Origin: Candidatus Pristimantibacillus lignocellulolyticus
GTDB taxonomy: Bacteria > Bacillota > Bacilli > Paenibacillales > Paenibacillaceae
Reading direction: 5' to 3'
DNA length: 64,000 bases
Assembly: GCA_023639215.1 (NCBI GenBank)
Contig: CP097899.1
Coordinates: 1,918,501 to 1,982,500, forward strand
The notes under the pieces were generated by a model, which made no database searches, had not been told where the DNA came from, and worked only from the letters and a program-made list of their open reading frames with translations. Position 1 is the stretch's first letter, and each line of letters begins with the position of its first letter. The translations under genes and the position numbers were made by a program. Positions 43,706 to 52,023 of this stretch are shown in pieces.

Positions 43706-44356
43706 ATGAATATTCTATTTATGGGTCCTCCGGGAGCCGGTAAAGGAACGCAAGCGGAGAGAATCGTTGAAGAATTTAATATTCCGCATATTTCCACTGG
43801 GGATGCTTTTCGTCTAGCGATGAAACAAAGTACTCCAATTGGTCTGAAAGCGAAAGAATATATCGATCAAGGTTTACTCGTTCCTGACGAGATTACTAAC
43901 GGCATTGTGAAGGAAAGATTAGCACAAGCTGATTGCCAAAACGGCTTTCTACTTGATGGCTTTCCTCGTACTTTGCAACAAGCTGAAGCACTTGATGGCA
44001 TGTTGCAAGAGCTTGGCCGTACGATTGATCATGTTGTTAACTTGAGTGTAGATCGCAACCTACTATTAGCTCGTCTAACTGGACGTCGCATCTGCAAATC
44101 TTGCGGAGCTACTTATCACGTAATGTTCAACCCTCCAAAAGTCGATGGCGTATGCGATAAAGACGCTGGAGAGCTGTATCAACGTTCAGATGATACAGAA
44201 GAAAAAGTGGGAACTCGCCTGGATGAGTATACATCCAAAACAGCTCCTTTGTTGAACTTCTATAGTGAAAAAGGTACACTACGTGAGGTTGACGGTGAAC
44301 GAGATATCAATCTTGTTACAGCTGAGATCATTTCAACTTTAAGAGGTTCCTTGTAA
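43706..44356 (+). CDS. adk: Adenylate kinase
   Basis: A 216-residue enzyme that interconverts 2 ADP with ATP and AMP. The P-loop GPPGAGKGT is at residues 7-15, and DGFPRTLQQAEAL is the AMP-site helix. The LID has CKSC, then CDKD, a Cys-Cys-Cys-Asp zinc site typical of Gram-positive enzymes. ATG 43706 has GTGAGGAAC upstream; an in-frame TTG at 43643 adds unrelated residues. The stop overlaps the map ATG. Confidence 0.96.
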   Translation: MNILFMGPPGAGKGTQAERIVEEFNIPHISTGDAFRLAMKQSTPIGLKAKEYIDQGLLVPDEITNGIVKERLAQADCQNGFLLDGFPRTLQQAEALDGMLQELGRTIDHVVNLSVDRNLLLARLTGRRICKSCGATYHVMFNPPKVDGVCDKDAGELYQRSDDTEEKVGTRLDEYTSKTAPLLNFYSEKGTLREVDGERDINLVTAEIISTLRGSL

Positions 44357-45114
44357 TGATCATTTGCAAATCCGATTCGGAACTGCAATTAATGAGAGAA
44401 GCAGGGCGAATTGTTGCCAAGACTCATCAATTAATGGTTCAAGCAATTGAACCAGGTATTACGACGGGTGAACTCGATGCTATTGCTGAGGGCTACATTC
44501 AAAGTCAAGGTGCAATTCCATCATTTAAAGGTTATAATGGTTTCCCATCCAGCGTATGTGCTTCAGTAAATGACGAACTAGTGCATGGTTTCCCAGGTTC
44601 GCGTAAGTTGAACGAGGGTGATATAATTAGTCTTGATATTGGCGCTCAGTATGAAGGGTACCATGGTGATTCTGCTTGGACCTACCCGGTCGGATCAGTA
44701 ACACCAGAAGTACAACAATTACTGACTATAGGTGAACAATCGCTGTATGCGGGAATATCACTTGTACAACCAGATGTTAGACTTTATACGATATCACACG
44801 CCATCCAGAGGGTAATCGAAGCAGCGGGATATTCCGTCGTTAGAGAATATGTAGGACACGGTGTTGGTAAGGAACTTCATGAAGATCCGAAAATACCAAA
44901 CTACGGTATTCCTGATCGTGGTCCGCGGCTAAAGCCGGGTATGGTGCTAGCTATTGAACCCATGGTTAATATGGGTGAACGATACGTTCGGACACTCGAA
45001 GACAATTGGACAGTTGTAACTCGGGACGGTTCCTGGTGTGCTCATTTTGAGCATACAGTTGCTGTAACGGAGGACGGATTTGAGATATTGACCAAAATGC
45101 CTGAGCAGAATTAG
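44356..45114 (+). CDS. map: Methionine aminopeptidase type I
   Basis: A 252-residue metalloprotease that removes initiator methionine. The five metal ligands are seen in SLDIGAQYEGYHGDSAWT (two Asp), YVGHGVGKELHEDP (His), LAIEPMVNMG (Glu) and FEHTVAVTEDG (Glu). It starts within the adk stop codon. A KOW-domain gene and infA follow closely. Confidence 0.96.
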   Translation: MIICKSDSELQLMREAGRIVAKTHQLMVQAIEPGITTGELDAIAEGYIQSQGAIPSFKGYNGFPSSVCASVNDELVHGFPGSRKLNEGDIISLDIGAQYEGYHGDSAWTYPVGSVTPEVQQLLTIGEQSLYAGISLVQPDVRLYTISHAIQRVIEAAGYSVVREYVGHGVGKELHEDPKIPNYGIPDRGPRLKPGMVLAIEPMVNMGERYVRTLEDNWTVVTRDGSWCAHFEHTVAVTEDGFEILTKMPEQN

Positions 45115-45122
45115 AGGTAACG

Positions 45123-45404
45123 ATGATGAAGCCAGTACAAATCGGACAATTAATCAAAGTACTCAGAGGTAAAGACGAAGAACGTTATGCTATTGTAATT
45201 GAAGTACTCGATGAGCGCTTCGTGAATATTGCAGATGGTAGAAAGCGCAAATTCGATCAGCCAAAGAAAAAAAACGTTCTGCATCTCGAGCTGCTACCAT
45301 TCATAAGTCAAGAGGTCGCAATCAGCTTGCAGGAATCAGGAAAAGTTACTAATGCAAAGTTACGTTATTTCATAGAGAAGTATGGACATGGAAAGGAGAG
45401 TTAA
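45123..45404 (+). CDS. KOW domain RNA-binding protein (L14e-like)
   Basis: A 93-residue basic protein. The N-terminal KOW-type barrel is VQIGQLIKVLRGKDEERYAI with NIADGRKRKFDQPKKK, resembling archaeal/eukaryal L14e and Bacillus YbzG. A role in ribosome function is inferred from the fold and its place between map and infA. Start ATG 45123 or 45126; AGAGGTAAC is upstream. It ends one base before the infA start. Confidence 0.82.
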   Translation: MMKPVQIGQLIKVLRGKDEERYAIVIEVLDERFVNIADGRKRKFDQPKKKNVLHLELLPFISQEVAISLQESGKVTNAKLRYFIEKYGHGKES

Positions 45405-45405
45405 T

Positions 45406-45621
45406 ATGGCTAAAGAAGATGTAATTGAAGTTGAGGGCACGATAATCGAACCATTGCCTAATGCTATGTTTAAGGTTGAGCTTGAGAACGGACATCAAAT
45501 TCTTGCTCATGTATCTGGTAAATTAAGAATGCACTTTATTCGCATTCTAACTGGAGACAAAGTTGTTATTCAGTTATCGCCTTATGATTTATCAAGAGGG
45601 CGTATCACCTATCGTAAATAG
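45406..45621 (+). CDS. infA: Translation initiation factor IF-1
   Basis: A 71-residue S1-like OB-fold factor that binds the 30S A site. AKEDVIEVEGTIIEPLPNAM, LENGHQILAHVSGKLRMHFI and DLSRGRITYR are diagnostic. ATG 45406 has GGAAAGGAGAG upstream; an in-frame start at 45382 lies inside the preceding gene. Confidence 0.96.
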   Translation: MAKEDVIEVEGTIIEPLPNAMFKVELENGHQILAHVSGKLRMHFIRILTGDKVVIQLSPYDLSRGRITYRK

Positions 45622-45664
45622 ACTCGCGTAGTCTATGTTACGAAAGATTCGGGAGGTAATCACA

Positions 45665-45778
45665 ATGAAGGTTAGACCTTCGGTAAAGCCGATTTGCGAG
45701 AAATGCAAAGTCATTCGTCGTAAAGGCAATGTAATGGTCATTTGTGAAAATCCGAGACACAAACAAAAACAAGGATAA
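45665..45778 (+). CDS. rpmJ: 50S ribosomal protein L36
   Basis: A 37-residue zinc ribosomal protein: KVRPSVKPICEKCKVIRRKG then VICENPRHKQKQG, with the Cys-Cys-Cys-His set intact. GGGAGGTAATC precedes ATG 45665. It is located between infA and rpsM as usual. Confidence 0.95.
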   Translation: MKVRPSVKPICEKCKVIRRKGNVMVICENPRHKQKQG

Positions 45779-45798
45779 AAGGAGGAGGAAACTAATCA

Positions 45799-46167
45799 AT
45801 GGCACGTATAGCTGGCGTAGATATTCCGCGTGACAAACGCGTTGAGATCTCTCTGACGTACATTTTTGGTATCGGCAGAACGACTTCTAAAAAAGTTCTA
45901 GCATCTACTGGTGTTAATCCGGACACTCGTGTTCGCGATTTGACAGAAGATGAGCTTGGTCTGATTCGTGATGAAATCGACAAAGCAGTTAAAGTAGAAG
46001 GCGACTTGCGTCGTGAAATTTCTCTTAACATTAAACGTCTTACTGAAATTGGTTGCTACCGTGGTCTTCGTCACCGTCGTGGTCTTCCAGTTCGTGGTCA
46101 ACGTACTAAAACTAATGCTCGTACACGTAAAGGTCCTCGTCGTACTGTAGCTAACAAGAAGAAATAA
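45799..46167 (+). CDS. rpsM: 30S ribosomal protein S13
   Basis: A 122-residue 30S head protein contacting P-site tRNA. It begins ARIAGVDIPRDKRVEISLTY and contains GCYRGLRHRRGLPVRGQRTK, with a lysine-rich end. AAAGGAGGAGG precedes ATG 45799. Confidence 0.97.
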   Translation: MARIAGVDIPRDKRVEISLTYIFGIGRTTSKKVLASTGVNPDTRVRDLTEDELGLIRDEIDKAVKVEGDLRREISLNIKRLTEIGCYRGLRHRRGLPVRGQRTKTNARTRKGPRRTVANKKK

Positions 46168-46186
46168 GAAGGGAGGATAAACGATA

Positions 46187-46582
46187 ATGGCTAAAGCTAA
46201 AAAAGTCGTTCGTACTAAGCGTCGTGATCGTAAAAATATCGATACTGGCGTTGCACATATCCGTTCCACATTCAACAATACTATTGTAACGATCACAGAT
46301 CCACATGGTAATGCGATCTCTTGGGCAAGTGCTGGTGGTATGGGCTTCAAAGGTTCTCGTAAGAGTACACCTTTCGCAGCTCAAATGGCTGCTGAATCTG
46401 CTGCTAAAGCTGCAATGGAGCATGGTATGAGAACGGTTGAGGTTATGGTTAAAGGTCCTGGTGCAGGTCGTGAAGCAGCTATCCGCTCGCTTCAAGCTGC
46501 TGGCTTGGAAGTTAACTTGATCAAGGACGTTACACCAGTTCCGCATAACGGATGCCGTCCACCAAAACGTCGTCGCGTATAA
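46187..46582 (+). CDS. rpsK: 30S ribosomal protein S11
   Basis: A 131-residue platform protein. GVAHIRSTFNNTIVTITDPH, SAGGMGFKGSRKSTPFAAQ and PHNGCRPPKRRRV are family signatures. AAGGGAGG precedes ATG 46187. rpoA follows after 127 bp, which includes a weak promoter-like TTGACA near 46657. Confidence 0.97.
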   Translation: MAKAKKVVRTKRRDRKNIDTGVAHIRSTFNNTIVTITDPHGNAISWASAGGMGFKGSRKSTPFAAQMAAESAAKAAMEHGMRTVEVMVKGPGAGREAAIRSLQAAGLEVNLIKDVTPVPHNGCRPPKRRRV

Positions 46583-46709
46583 TTTGTAGACTTGGTGGTA
46601 TCAAATGGAAACAATCTGTGAATAATGGTTGTGAAGGTTTGGCATACTACGAGGTTTGACATAATAACGACTTAGGTAACGGAGCGACGTTTGAAGGAGG
46701 GTACTATTA

Positions 46710-47654
46710 GTGATTGAGATCGAAAAGCCGAAAATCGAAACCGTAGAATTAAGCGACGGAGGCACTTATGGTAAATTCGTTGTTGAGCCGCTTGAACGCG
46801 GATACGGCACTACGCTGGGAAATTCGCTTCGTCGAATTTTGTTATCTTCTTTGCCTGGCGCGGCAGTAACATCCGTTCAAATCGACGGTGTTCTGCATGA
46901 GTTTTCTACAGTTCCAGGAGTGATTGAAGATGTAACTGAAATCATCCTGAATTTGAAAGGACTCTCGCTAAAAATCCATTCGGATGAAGAAAAGGTATTG
47001 GAAATTGATGCTGACGGTGAAGGTATCGTTACAGCTGGTGATATTCGTGCTGATAGCGATGTCGAGATTTTGAGCCCTGATCTTCACATTGCGACTTTGG
47101 CATCTGGTGCTCGTTTGCATATGAGAATTTTCGCTAACCGCGGACGTGGTTATGTGCAAGCAGACCGGAACAAGAGCGATGATCAACCGATAGGTGTTAT
47201 TCCTGTAGATTCAATCTACACGCCCATTACTCGTGTTAATTATAGCGTAGAGAATACTCGCGTAGGTCAAGTTACAAACTATGACAAGCTAACGCTTGAA
47301 GTTTGGACTGACGGCAGTATTCGTCCAGAAGAGGCTGTAAGCCTTGGAGCTAAAATATTGACAGAGCACTTGGACTTGTTCGTTGGATTAACGGATGAAG
47401 CCAAAGATGCGGAAATCATGGTTGAGAAAGAAGAAGATAAGAAAGAAAAAGTGCTTGAGATGACTATCGAAGAGCTTGATCTTTCTGTTCGTTCTTACAA
47501 CTGTTTGAAACGTGCAGGTATCAACACTGTTCAAGAGCTAATCACGAAATCGGAAGAAGATATGATGAAGGTGCGTAACCTTGGTCGCAAATCTTTAGAA
47601 GAAGTTCAAGAGAAGCTTGAAGAGCTAGGTCTTGGCTTGCGCATGGATGAGTAG
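46710..47654 (+). CDS. rpoA: DNA-directed RNA polymerase alpha subunit
   Basis: A 314-residue assembly platform for RNA polymerase. The N-terminal domain has VEPLERGYGTTLGNSLRRIL and SLPGAAVTSVQIDGVLHEFS. An acidic linker (VEKEEDKKEKVLE) leads to the C-terminal DNA/activator-binding domain with RSYNCLKRAGINTVQELI. GTG 46710 is preceded by GAAGGAGGG. Confidence 0.97.
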   Translation: MIEIEKPKIETVELSDGGTYGKFVVEPLERGYGTTLGNSLRRILLSSLPGAAVTSVQIDGVLHEFSTVPGVIEDVTEIILNLKGLSLKIHSDEEKVLEIDADGEGIVTAGDIRADSDVEILSPDLHIATLASGARLHMRIFANRGRGYVQADRNKSDDQPIGVIPVDSIYTPITRVNYSVENTRVGQVTNYDKLTLEVWTDGSIRPEEAVSLGAKILTEHLDLFVGLTDEAKDAEIMVEKEEDKKEKVLEMTIEELDLSVRSYNCLKRAGINTVQELITKSEEDMMKVRNLGRKSLEEVQEKLEELGLGLRMDE

Positions 47655-47707
47655 TTGTTACTCTTAACTATTAAAGTGAAGAAAACAGCAAGGGAGGGGA
47701 AATCAAA

Positions 47708-48073
47708 ATGGCATATCAAAAATTAGGTCGTGATGCAAGTGCACGTAAAGCTCTTTTCCGTGATCTTGTAACTGACTTGTTCCTATATGAGCGTATCCAA
47801 ACAACTGAGGCTAAAGCGAAAGAAGTTCGTTCAATCGCTGAAAAACTAATTACGAAAGCGAAGAAGGGTGACCTTCATGCGCGTCGTCAAGTAGCTGCTT
47901 ATGTTCGTCGTGAAACTGTTGACGGTGAGAAGGATGCTATTCAAAAGCTTTTCTCTGAATTGGCACCTCGTTATACAGAGCGTAACGGTGGATACACACG
48001 TATTCTTAAATTAGGACCTCGTCGTGGTGACGCTGCACCTATGGTTTACTTAGAATTAGTTGACCGTGGCTAG
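47708..48073 (+). CDS. rplQ: 50S ribosomal protein L17
   Basis: A 121-residue exit-tunnel region protein. Begins AYQKLGRDASARKALFRDLV and ends YTRILKLGPRRGDAAPMVYL. AAGGGAGGGG precedes ATG 47708. It is the last gene of the alpha operon; ecfA1-ecfA2-ecfT, common next in relatives, are absent. Confidence 0.97.
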   Translation: MAYQKLGRDASARKALFRDLVTDLFLYERIQTTEAKAKEVRSIAEKLITKAKKGDLHARRQVAAYVRRETVDGEKDAIQKLFSELAPRYTERNGGYTRILKLGPRRGDAAPMVYLELVDRG

Positions 48074-48082
48074 TAGATAAGA

Positions 48083-48111
48083 GGGTGGACCTTACGAGGC
48101 CACCTTTTTTT
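48083..48111 (+). terminator. Terminator after rplQ
   Basis: GGTGGACC and GGCCACC pair with one bulge around TTACGA, followed by seven T. It ends the S10-spc-alpha transcript. Confidence 0.82.
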
Positions 48112-48123
48112 GCGAGGTTGAGG

Positions 48124-48337
48124 TAGTTCAAAAGGTGGACTTTGATAACGATGCAAATGCTTTGTAGCATACTCGCATCGAATATGAAGTGAACTTGGAA
48201 AGTATAGCGTAAGCTTCCGATGTATGTTTCTTGTAGAAACATTGTAGGTTCGCGTGTGCCAATAACGTACACTTGCGCTTCCGTCTTTCTCAAGTAGCAC
48301 TCCATCTTCTCGGTTCTTAAAGCCCACTTTTTGAACC
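48124..48337 (+). repeat. Interspersed palindromic repeat, type 1 copy (rplQ-truA gap)
   Basis: Left end TAGTTCAAAAGGTGGACTTT and right end AAAGCCCACTTTTTGAACC are inverted. Arms GAAGTGAACTTGGAAAG and CTTTCTCAAGTAGCACTCC match the copy at 9866. It is longer (214 bp) because of an extra inner GTTTCTTGTAGAAAC hairpin. Core reads GTGTGCCAATAACGTACAC. It fills the place where ECF transporter genes are found in relatives. Confidence 0.85.
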
Positions 48338-48392
48338 TTCATTGTAAGCATCGAAATTAGCAAGCAGATTTAGGAAGTGGATGAGATACTAT

Positions 48393-49133
48393 ATGCGAAA
48401 TATATGTATGAAGGTTAGTTATGATGGAACTGATTTTAATGGATTTCAGAATCAACCCAAAGGTAGAACAGTGCAAGGTGAGATCGAGCGAGTACTGAAT
48501 ATTCTAACGAGGGAAGATATTGATATTCATGCTTCAGGTCGAACTGATGCAGGTGTACATGCTCGCGGACAAGTTTTTCATTTTCTTACCGAATCACAAA
48601 TTCCGATCGATCGATTTGCGATTGCACTTAACACGAAACTTCCAGATGATATTATTATTCTAGAAGCTAAGGAAATGCCGCTTGATTTTCATGCTAGGCA
48701 TATGGTAAAACGTAAAACGTATCGTTATAGCATCGACAATGGAAAGTTTCCTGATCTTTTCGGGCGACAATATCGATTGCATGTCCCAGTGCCACTTCAT
48801 AGTGACAAGATGAGACAAGCATTATCTTATATTGTTGGTACACATGACTTTACTTCATTTACGTCAACACGATCGGTTAAGCCGCATCATGTTCGTACGA
48901 TTTACGAAGCTAAGTTAGTGGAAGATGGACCATTTATTCATATAGAACTTACTGGTAATGGATTTACGTATAATATGGTTCGTATCATTGTAGGAACTCT
49001 CCTTAAGATCGGACATGGCAAACGTAATCCAGAAGATATGGTAGCTATATTAGCAGGTTGTGAGAGAAGTCTCGCAGGCCCAACGGCGTTACCAATCGGA
49101 CTATTGCTAAAAGATGTGTGCTATACAGATTAA
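48393..49133 (+). CDS. truA: tRNA pseudouridine(38-40) synthase TruA
   Basis: A 246-residue enzyme that modifies the anticodon stem-loop. The catalytic Asp is in HASGRTDAGVHARGQ. FVGTHDFTSF-like IVGTHDFTSFTSTR and NGFTYNMVRIIVGTLL are present. ATG 48393 is preferred because MRNICMKVSYDG matches the family start; ATG 48381 is in frame and gives four more residues. It is separated from rplQ by a terminator and repeat, so it needs a promoter of its own that I could not assign. Confidence 0.93.
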   Translation: MRNICMKVSYDGTDFNGFQNQPKGRTVQGEIERVLNILTREDIDIHASGRTDAGVHARGQVFHFLTESQIPIDRFAIALNTKLPDDIIILEAKEMPLDFHARHMVKRKTYRYSIDNGKFPDLFGRQYRLHVPVPLHSDKMRQALSYIVGTHDFTSFTSTRSVKPHHVRTIYEAKLVEDGPFIHIELTGNGFTYNMVRIIVGTLLKIGHGKRNPEDMVAILAGCERSLAGPTALPIGLLLKDVCYTD

Positions 49134-49585
49134 CTAGTAGAGTGTACAATAACTTTAACTAGTGACGTACAACCTCTAATCTACTACGGTTAACGTGAGA
49201 TTGAAGTTGACACGGATGCATAGCAAGCCAGAATAACGAATGAATCTTTAGTGATCATTATTATTCAACTTGATGTATAGTAATTGATGGTAATAACAAA
49301 CGTTATTCTATCAATAGTTGGAACTTCGTTGTATGATGATATGCTAGATTATGTCAACTAGTTGTTCAACCAGCCCCACTGACAAAAGGACCGCTTAATT
49401 CTTCGTTCTTGAAAAATCTCTTATGATCAGTCGATTAGACGTTTATTTTCTTAGTAGTATTGACCTAAAATGCATGACTATTACACAATAGTATCCACGT
49501 TAAGTCTAACTTTTATTGGAAATGTTTACAGTCTAAATGTAGTGAGAAAATTGCGATAATATCGCGCTTGCTAAGCGAAAAGCAC
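49134..49585 (+). other. Gene-free stretch between truA and the rplM promoter
   Basis: No believable gene. A hairpin ATTGAT-AATAAC / GTTATT-ATCAAT lies near 49283-49316. A segment CAGCCCCACTGACAAAAGG at 49370-49388 resembles CAGCCCCGACTGAGAAG in the rplM leader at 49648, possibly a decayed second leader. Nothing else identified. Confidence 0.5.
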
Positions 49586-49614
49586 TTGATTATTCAATGG
49601 GCTTATAGTACAAT
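49586..49614 (+). promoter_or_regulatory. Sigma-A type promoter for rplM-rpsI
   Basis: TTGATT at 49586-49591 and TACAAT at 49609-49614 have a 17-bp spacer. Confidence 0.7.
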
Positions 49615-49619
49615 ATATT

Positions 49620-49750
49620 TTGTGCTTTCTTAGTGGCTCTCCCACAGCCCCGACTGAGAAGTACGACTGAATTTTCAACAGTGAATGAAGAATCACACGA
49701 TTCCGTTGTTATAAAAAAGAAGAATGTATTTGAATCAAGGAGGAACATCC
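49620..49750 (+). promoter_or_regulatory. Probable ribosomal protein L13 leader
   Basis: The leader contains GTGGCTCTCCCACAGCCCCG and ACTGAGAAGTACGACTGAA, a compact structured block placed as the known L13 autoregulatory leader of Bacillota just before rplM. Identification is by position and partial pattern. Confidence 0.5.
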
Positions 49751-50188
49751 ATGCGTACCACTTATATGGCTAAGGCTAATGAAGTTGAACGTAAATGGCT
49801 TCTGATTGACGCTGAGGGAAAAACTCTTGGTCGTCTTGCCAGCGAAGCAGCAGCGCTAATTCGCGGTAAACATAAGCCTCAGTTCACGCCACATCTTGAC
49901 ACTGGAGATTTCGTTATCATTATCAATGCTGACAAAATCGTATTAACTGGTAATAAATTGGCTGACAAGAAATACTACCGTCACTCTATGTACTCTGGTG
50001 GACTTAAAGTAACACCAGCTGGAGAAATGCTTGCTAAAAAACCTGAACGTATGATGGAATTAGCAGTACACGGTATGTTACCTAAGAATCGTCTTGGTAA
50101 CAAAATGAAATTAAAACTTAAAGTATACGCAGGTGCGGAACATCCACATCAAGCACAAAACCCTGAAGTTTACGAACTTCGCGGGTAA
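49751..50188 (+). CDS. rplM: 50S ribosomal protein L13
   Basis: A 145-residue early-assembly protein. MAKANEVERKWLLIDAEGKT, LGRLASEAAALIRGKHKP and VHGMLPKNRLGNKM are typical. ATG 49751 follows AAGGAGGAAC; an in-frame start at 49724 overlaps that site. rpsI follows 20 bp later. Confidence 0.96.
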   Translation: MRTTYMAKANEVERKWLLIDAEGKTLGRLASEAAALIRGKHKPQFTPHLDTGDFVIIINADKIVLTGNKLADKKYYRHSMYSGGLKVTPAGEMLAKKPERMMELAVHGMLPKNRLGNKMKLKLKVYAGAEHPHQAQNPEVYELRG

Positions 50189-50208
50189 TAAAGAGGAGGA
50201 CATGTTTC

Positions 50209-50601
50209 ATGGCTCAAGTGCAATACTATGGAACTGGTCGTCGTAAGCACTCTGTTGCACGCGTACGTCTTGTGCCGGGTGAAGGACGAATCATTATCAA
50301 CAAACGCGACATTAACGAGTATTTCGGTTTAGAAACTCTTAAACTGATCGTTAAACAACCATTGAACTTAACTGATACATTGGAAAAATACGATGTACTA
50401 GTATTAACTCATGGTGGTGGTATGTCAGGTCAAGCGGGAGCAATCCGTCATGGTATCTCTCGTGCTCTACTTAAAGTAGACGCTGAACTACGCCCATCTT
50501 TGAAACGTGCAGGCTTCTTAACACGTGACCCTCGTATGAAAGAGCGTAAAAAATACGGTCTTAAAGCGGCTCGTCGTGCGCCTCAGTTCTCAAAACGTTA
50601 A
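50209..50601 (+). CDS. rpsI: 30S ribosomal protein S9
   Basis: A 130-residue protein whose C-terminal tail contacts P-site tRNA. QYYGTGRRKHSVARVRLVPG, GQAGAIRHGISRALL and the end RRAPQFSKR are intact. The final 19 codons, stop and terminator are duplicated exactly at 55653-55763, marking it as the integration target of the element downstream. AGAGGAGGAC precedes ATG 50209. Confidence 0.97.
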   Translation: MAQVQYYGTGRRKHSVARVRLVPGEGRIIINKRDINEYFGLETLKLIVKQPLNLTDTLEKYDVLVLTHGGGMSGQAGAIRHGISRALLKVDAELRPSLKRAGFLTRDPRMKERKKYGLKAARRAPQFSKR

Positions 50602-50652
50602 TATTTATGGAAAAAGCTCTCAAGCATTGCTGCTTGAGAGCTTTTTTGTTGT
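50542..50652 (+). repeat. Left attachment repeat (attL): rpsI 3' end plus terminator
   Basis: 111 bp identical to 55653-55763. It covers the last 19 codons of rpsI, the stop and the hairpin terminator. By standard integrase logic this copy was carried in by the element and restores rpsI. Confidence 0.92.
50611..50648 (+). terminator. Terminator after rpsI
   Basis: AAAGCTCTCAAGCA pairs with TGCTTGAGAGCTTT around TTGC, followed by T-run. Lies within attL. Confidence 0.93.
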
Positions 50653-50685
50653 CTTGAAAATGCTCATGACCATATCAAAATGAGG

Positions 50686-51296
50686 TCACATCTCCATGAA
50701 TTTCTCGAATTTAGCTGCAGTTTTTTCTTTTATCGTCTTAGTTATGTGAGTATAGATGTTCATTGTCATGTTCATATCTGAATGTCCTAAGCGCTCCTGT
50801 ACTTCTTTTATACTTGCATCAGCTTTAAAGAGCAGGGAAGTTGTATATGTCTCAGACCATGCACGGTTATTTGCTTAATGTTGAGGTGGCGTAGTAGCTC
50901 TTCTAACTTATCGATTGGATATGCAAGCCTAAGCGGTGTTCCATCCTCGCGAGTGAAGATCATATCTATTTGTACTGGATTAAGCTCTTGTAGTTTTTTT
51001 TTCTTGATTTCAGTGTAATGTTTCTTTAGCAAAGCAAGGGAAGTAGTGTCTAAGCTTATGATACGTCTAAATGCCTTCGTCTAAGAGGTTAGAGACAAGA
51101 ATACACCATTTTTTTGAAATAGTGTCTTGTTAAGGTTGAGCGTCTTAGAATCGAAGTTAATGTCACTCCAATGCAAGGCGATTATTTCTCCTTTACGTAC
51201 TCCTGTATATATCATCATATGAAACATTAGATAATCACGTATAGAACATTTTTCATTAGCATAATCAAGGAATATTCTCATTTCATGCTTTTCCAA
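50686..51296 (-). pseudogene. Tyrosine recombinase (integrase), truncated and disrupted
   Basis: About 200 residues of a Tn916/phage-type integrase catalytic domain remain. YTGVRKGEIIAL holds the first catalytic Arg, TVHGLRH the His-x-x-Arg-His block, ERLGHSDMNMT the next His and NIYTHIT the tyrosine. An in-frame TAG at 51081-51083 interrupts it after LFQKNGVFLSLTS. Near 50845 the frame shifts after HGLRH, consistent with loss of one 4-bp ACAT unit. The N-terminal arm-binding and core-binding domains are missing; a helicase fragment abuts at 51301. It cannot be functional. Confidence 0.9.
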
Positions 51297-51300
51297 AAGT

Positions 51301-51673
51301 TACAAGAATCCTCTTCGCTTTCATCAACTAGGTATTGCTTTATCACAAATGGGTCGTGGAGTAGAACAACATCAGGACAAGCGACCGATGATTTCTGATC
51401 TTAGAGAGTCAGGATCTATAGAGCAAGATGCGGATATAGTCTCATTTCTATATCGATGATTACTACGAAAAAGAGTCTGAAAAAAAGAACATTATCGAGA
51501 TTATAATAGCTAAGCAGCGTAACGGACCAATTGGAGCAGTAGAACTGATTTTCTTTAACAATTTCAATAAATTTGTGAATCTGGATCGCAATCATCAGAA
51601 TCATGAAAATGAGGAAATAAAGAGTAAACAGAAGCATGAAGGTAATAAAATAACGTTTGGACAAATAAATTGA
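51301..51673 (+). pseudogene. Replicative DNA helicase (DnaB family), C-terminal fragment
   Basis: The first frame reads LGIALSQMGRGVEQHQDKRP, ISDLRESGSIEQDADIVSFL, then YR and stop at 51457-51459. The next frame continues DDYYEKESEKKNIIEIIIAK and QRNGPIGAVELIFFNNFNKF to TGA 51671-51673. This is the end of the RecA-like core (SQLSRGVE, SGSIEQDAD, KQRNGPxG are DnaB motifs) with one frameshift; everything before is lost. Phage or element origin is likely, given context. Confidence 0.88.
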
Positions 51674-51823
51674 AATTATGAATAAAACTAAAGCCGTACA
51701 CATTTCTAATGTCGTGTATTTAGACTATAAAAATTCATTATAAGAAACCATCGTAATTCTGCCTTTAACCGTTGAGATGAACATATTGAGGATAGGTGTA
51801 ACTCATTTTCTAAACGTCCTCTT

Positions 51824-51949
51824 AAACCTATAGAGCCTAAAAAGGGCGACAAGGTGTTGTTCTGGCAACGTGATAACTGTCAGGCACTATGTTAAGCCAT
51901 GCCATGATGCTAAGACTGCACGAGAGGATGGAGGGTTTGGCGCGAAAAA
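51824..51949 (+). pseudogene. HNH endonuclease remnant
   Basis: KPIEPKKGDKVLFWQRDNCQ leads to ALC and a stop, and after a frameshift CHDAKTAREDGGFG, which is the typical end of small phage HNH nucleases (CxxCHxxKTAREDGGFG). About 40 codons remain. No start is present. The rest of 51674-52023 has no gene. Confidence 0.7.
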
Positions 51950-51959
51950 TGATCTTCAC

Positions 51960-51989
51960 TTGATTGGTTTTCATGTTTCATTATATACT
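51960..51989 (+). promoter_or_regulatory. Promoter for the cargo gene at 52024
   Basis: TTGATT at 51960-51965 and TATACT at 51984-51989 have an 18-bp spacer, ending 34 bp before the start. Confidence 0.55.
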
Positions 51990-52023
51990 CTTTTAAGAAT
52001 ATTAAAGAAAAAGGAGTAAAATC

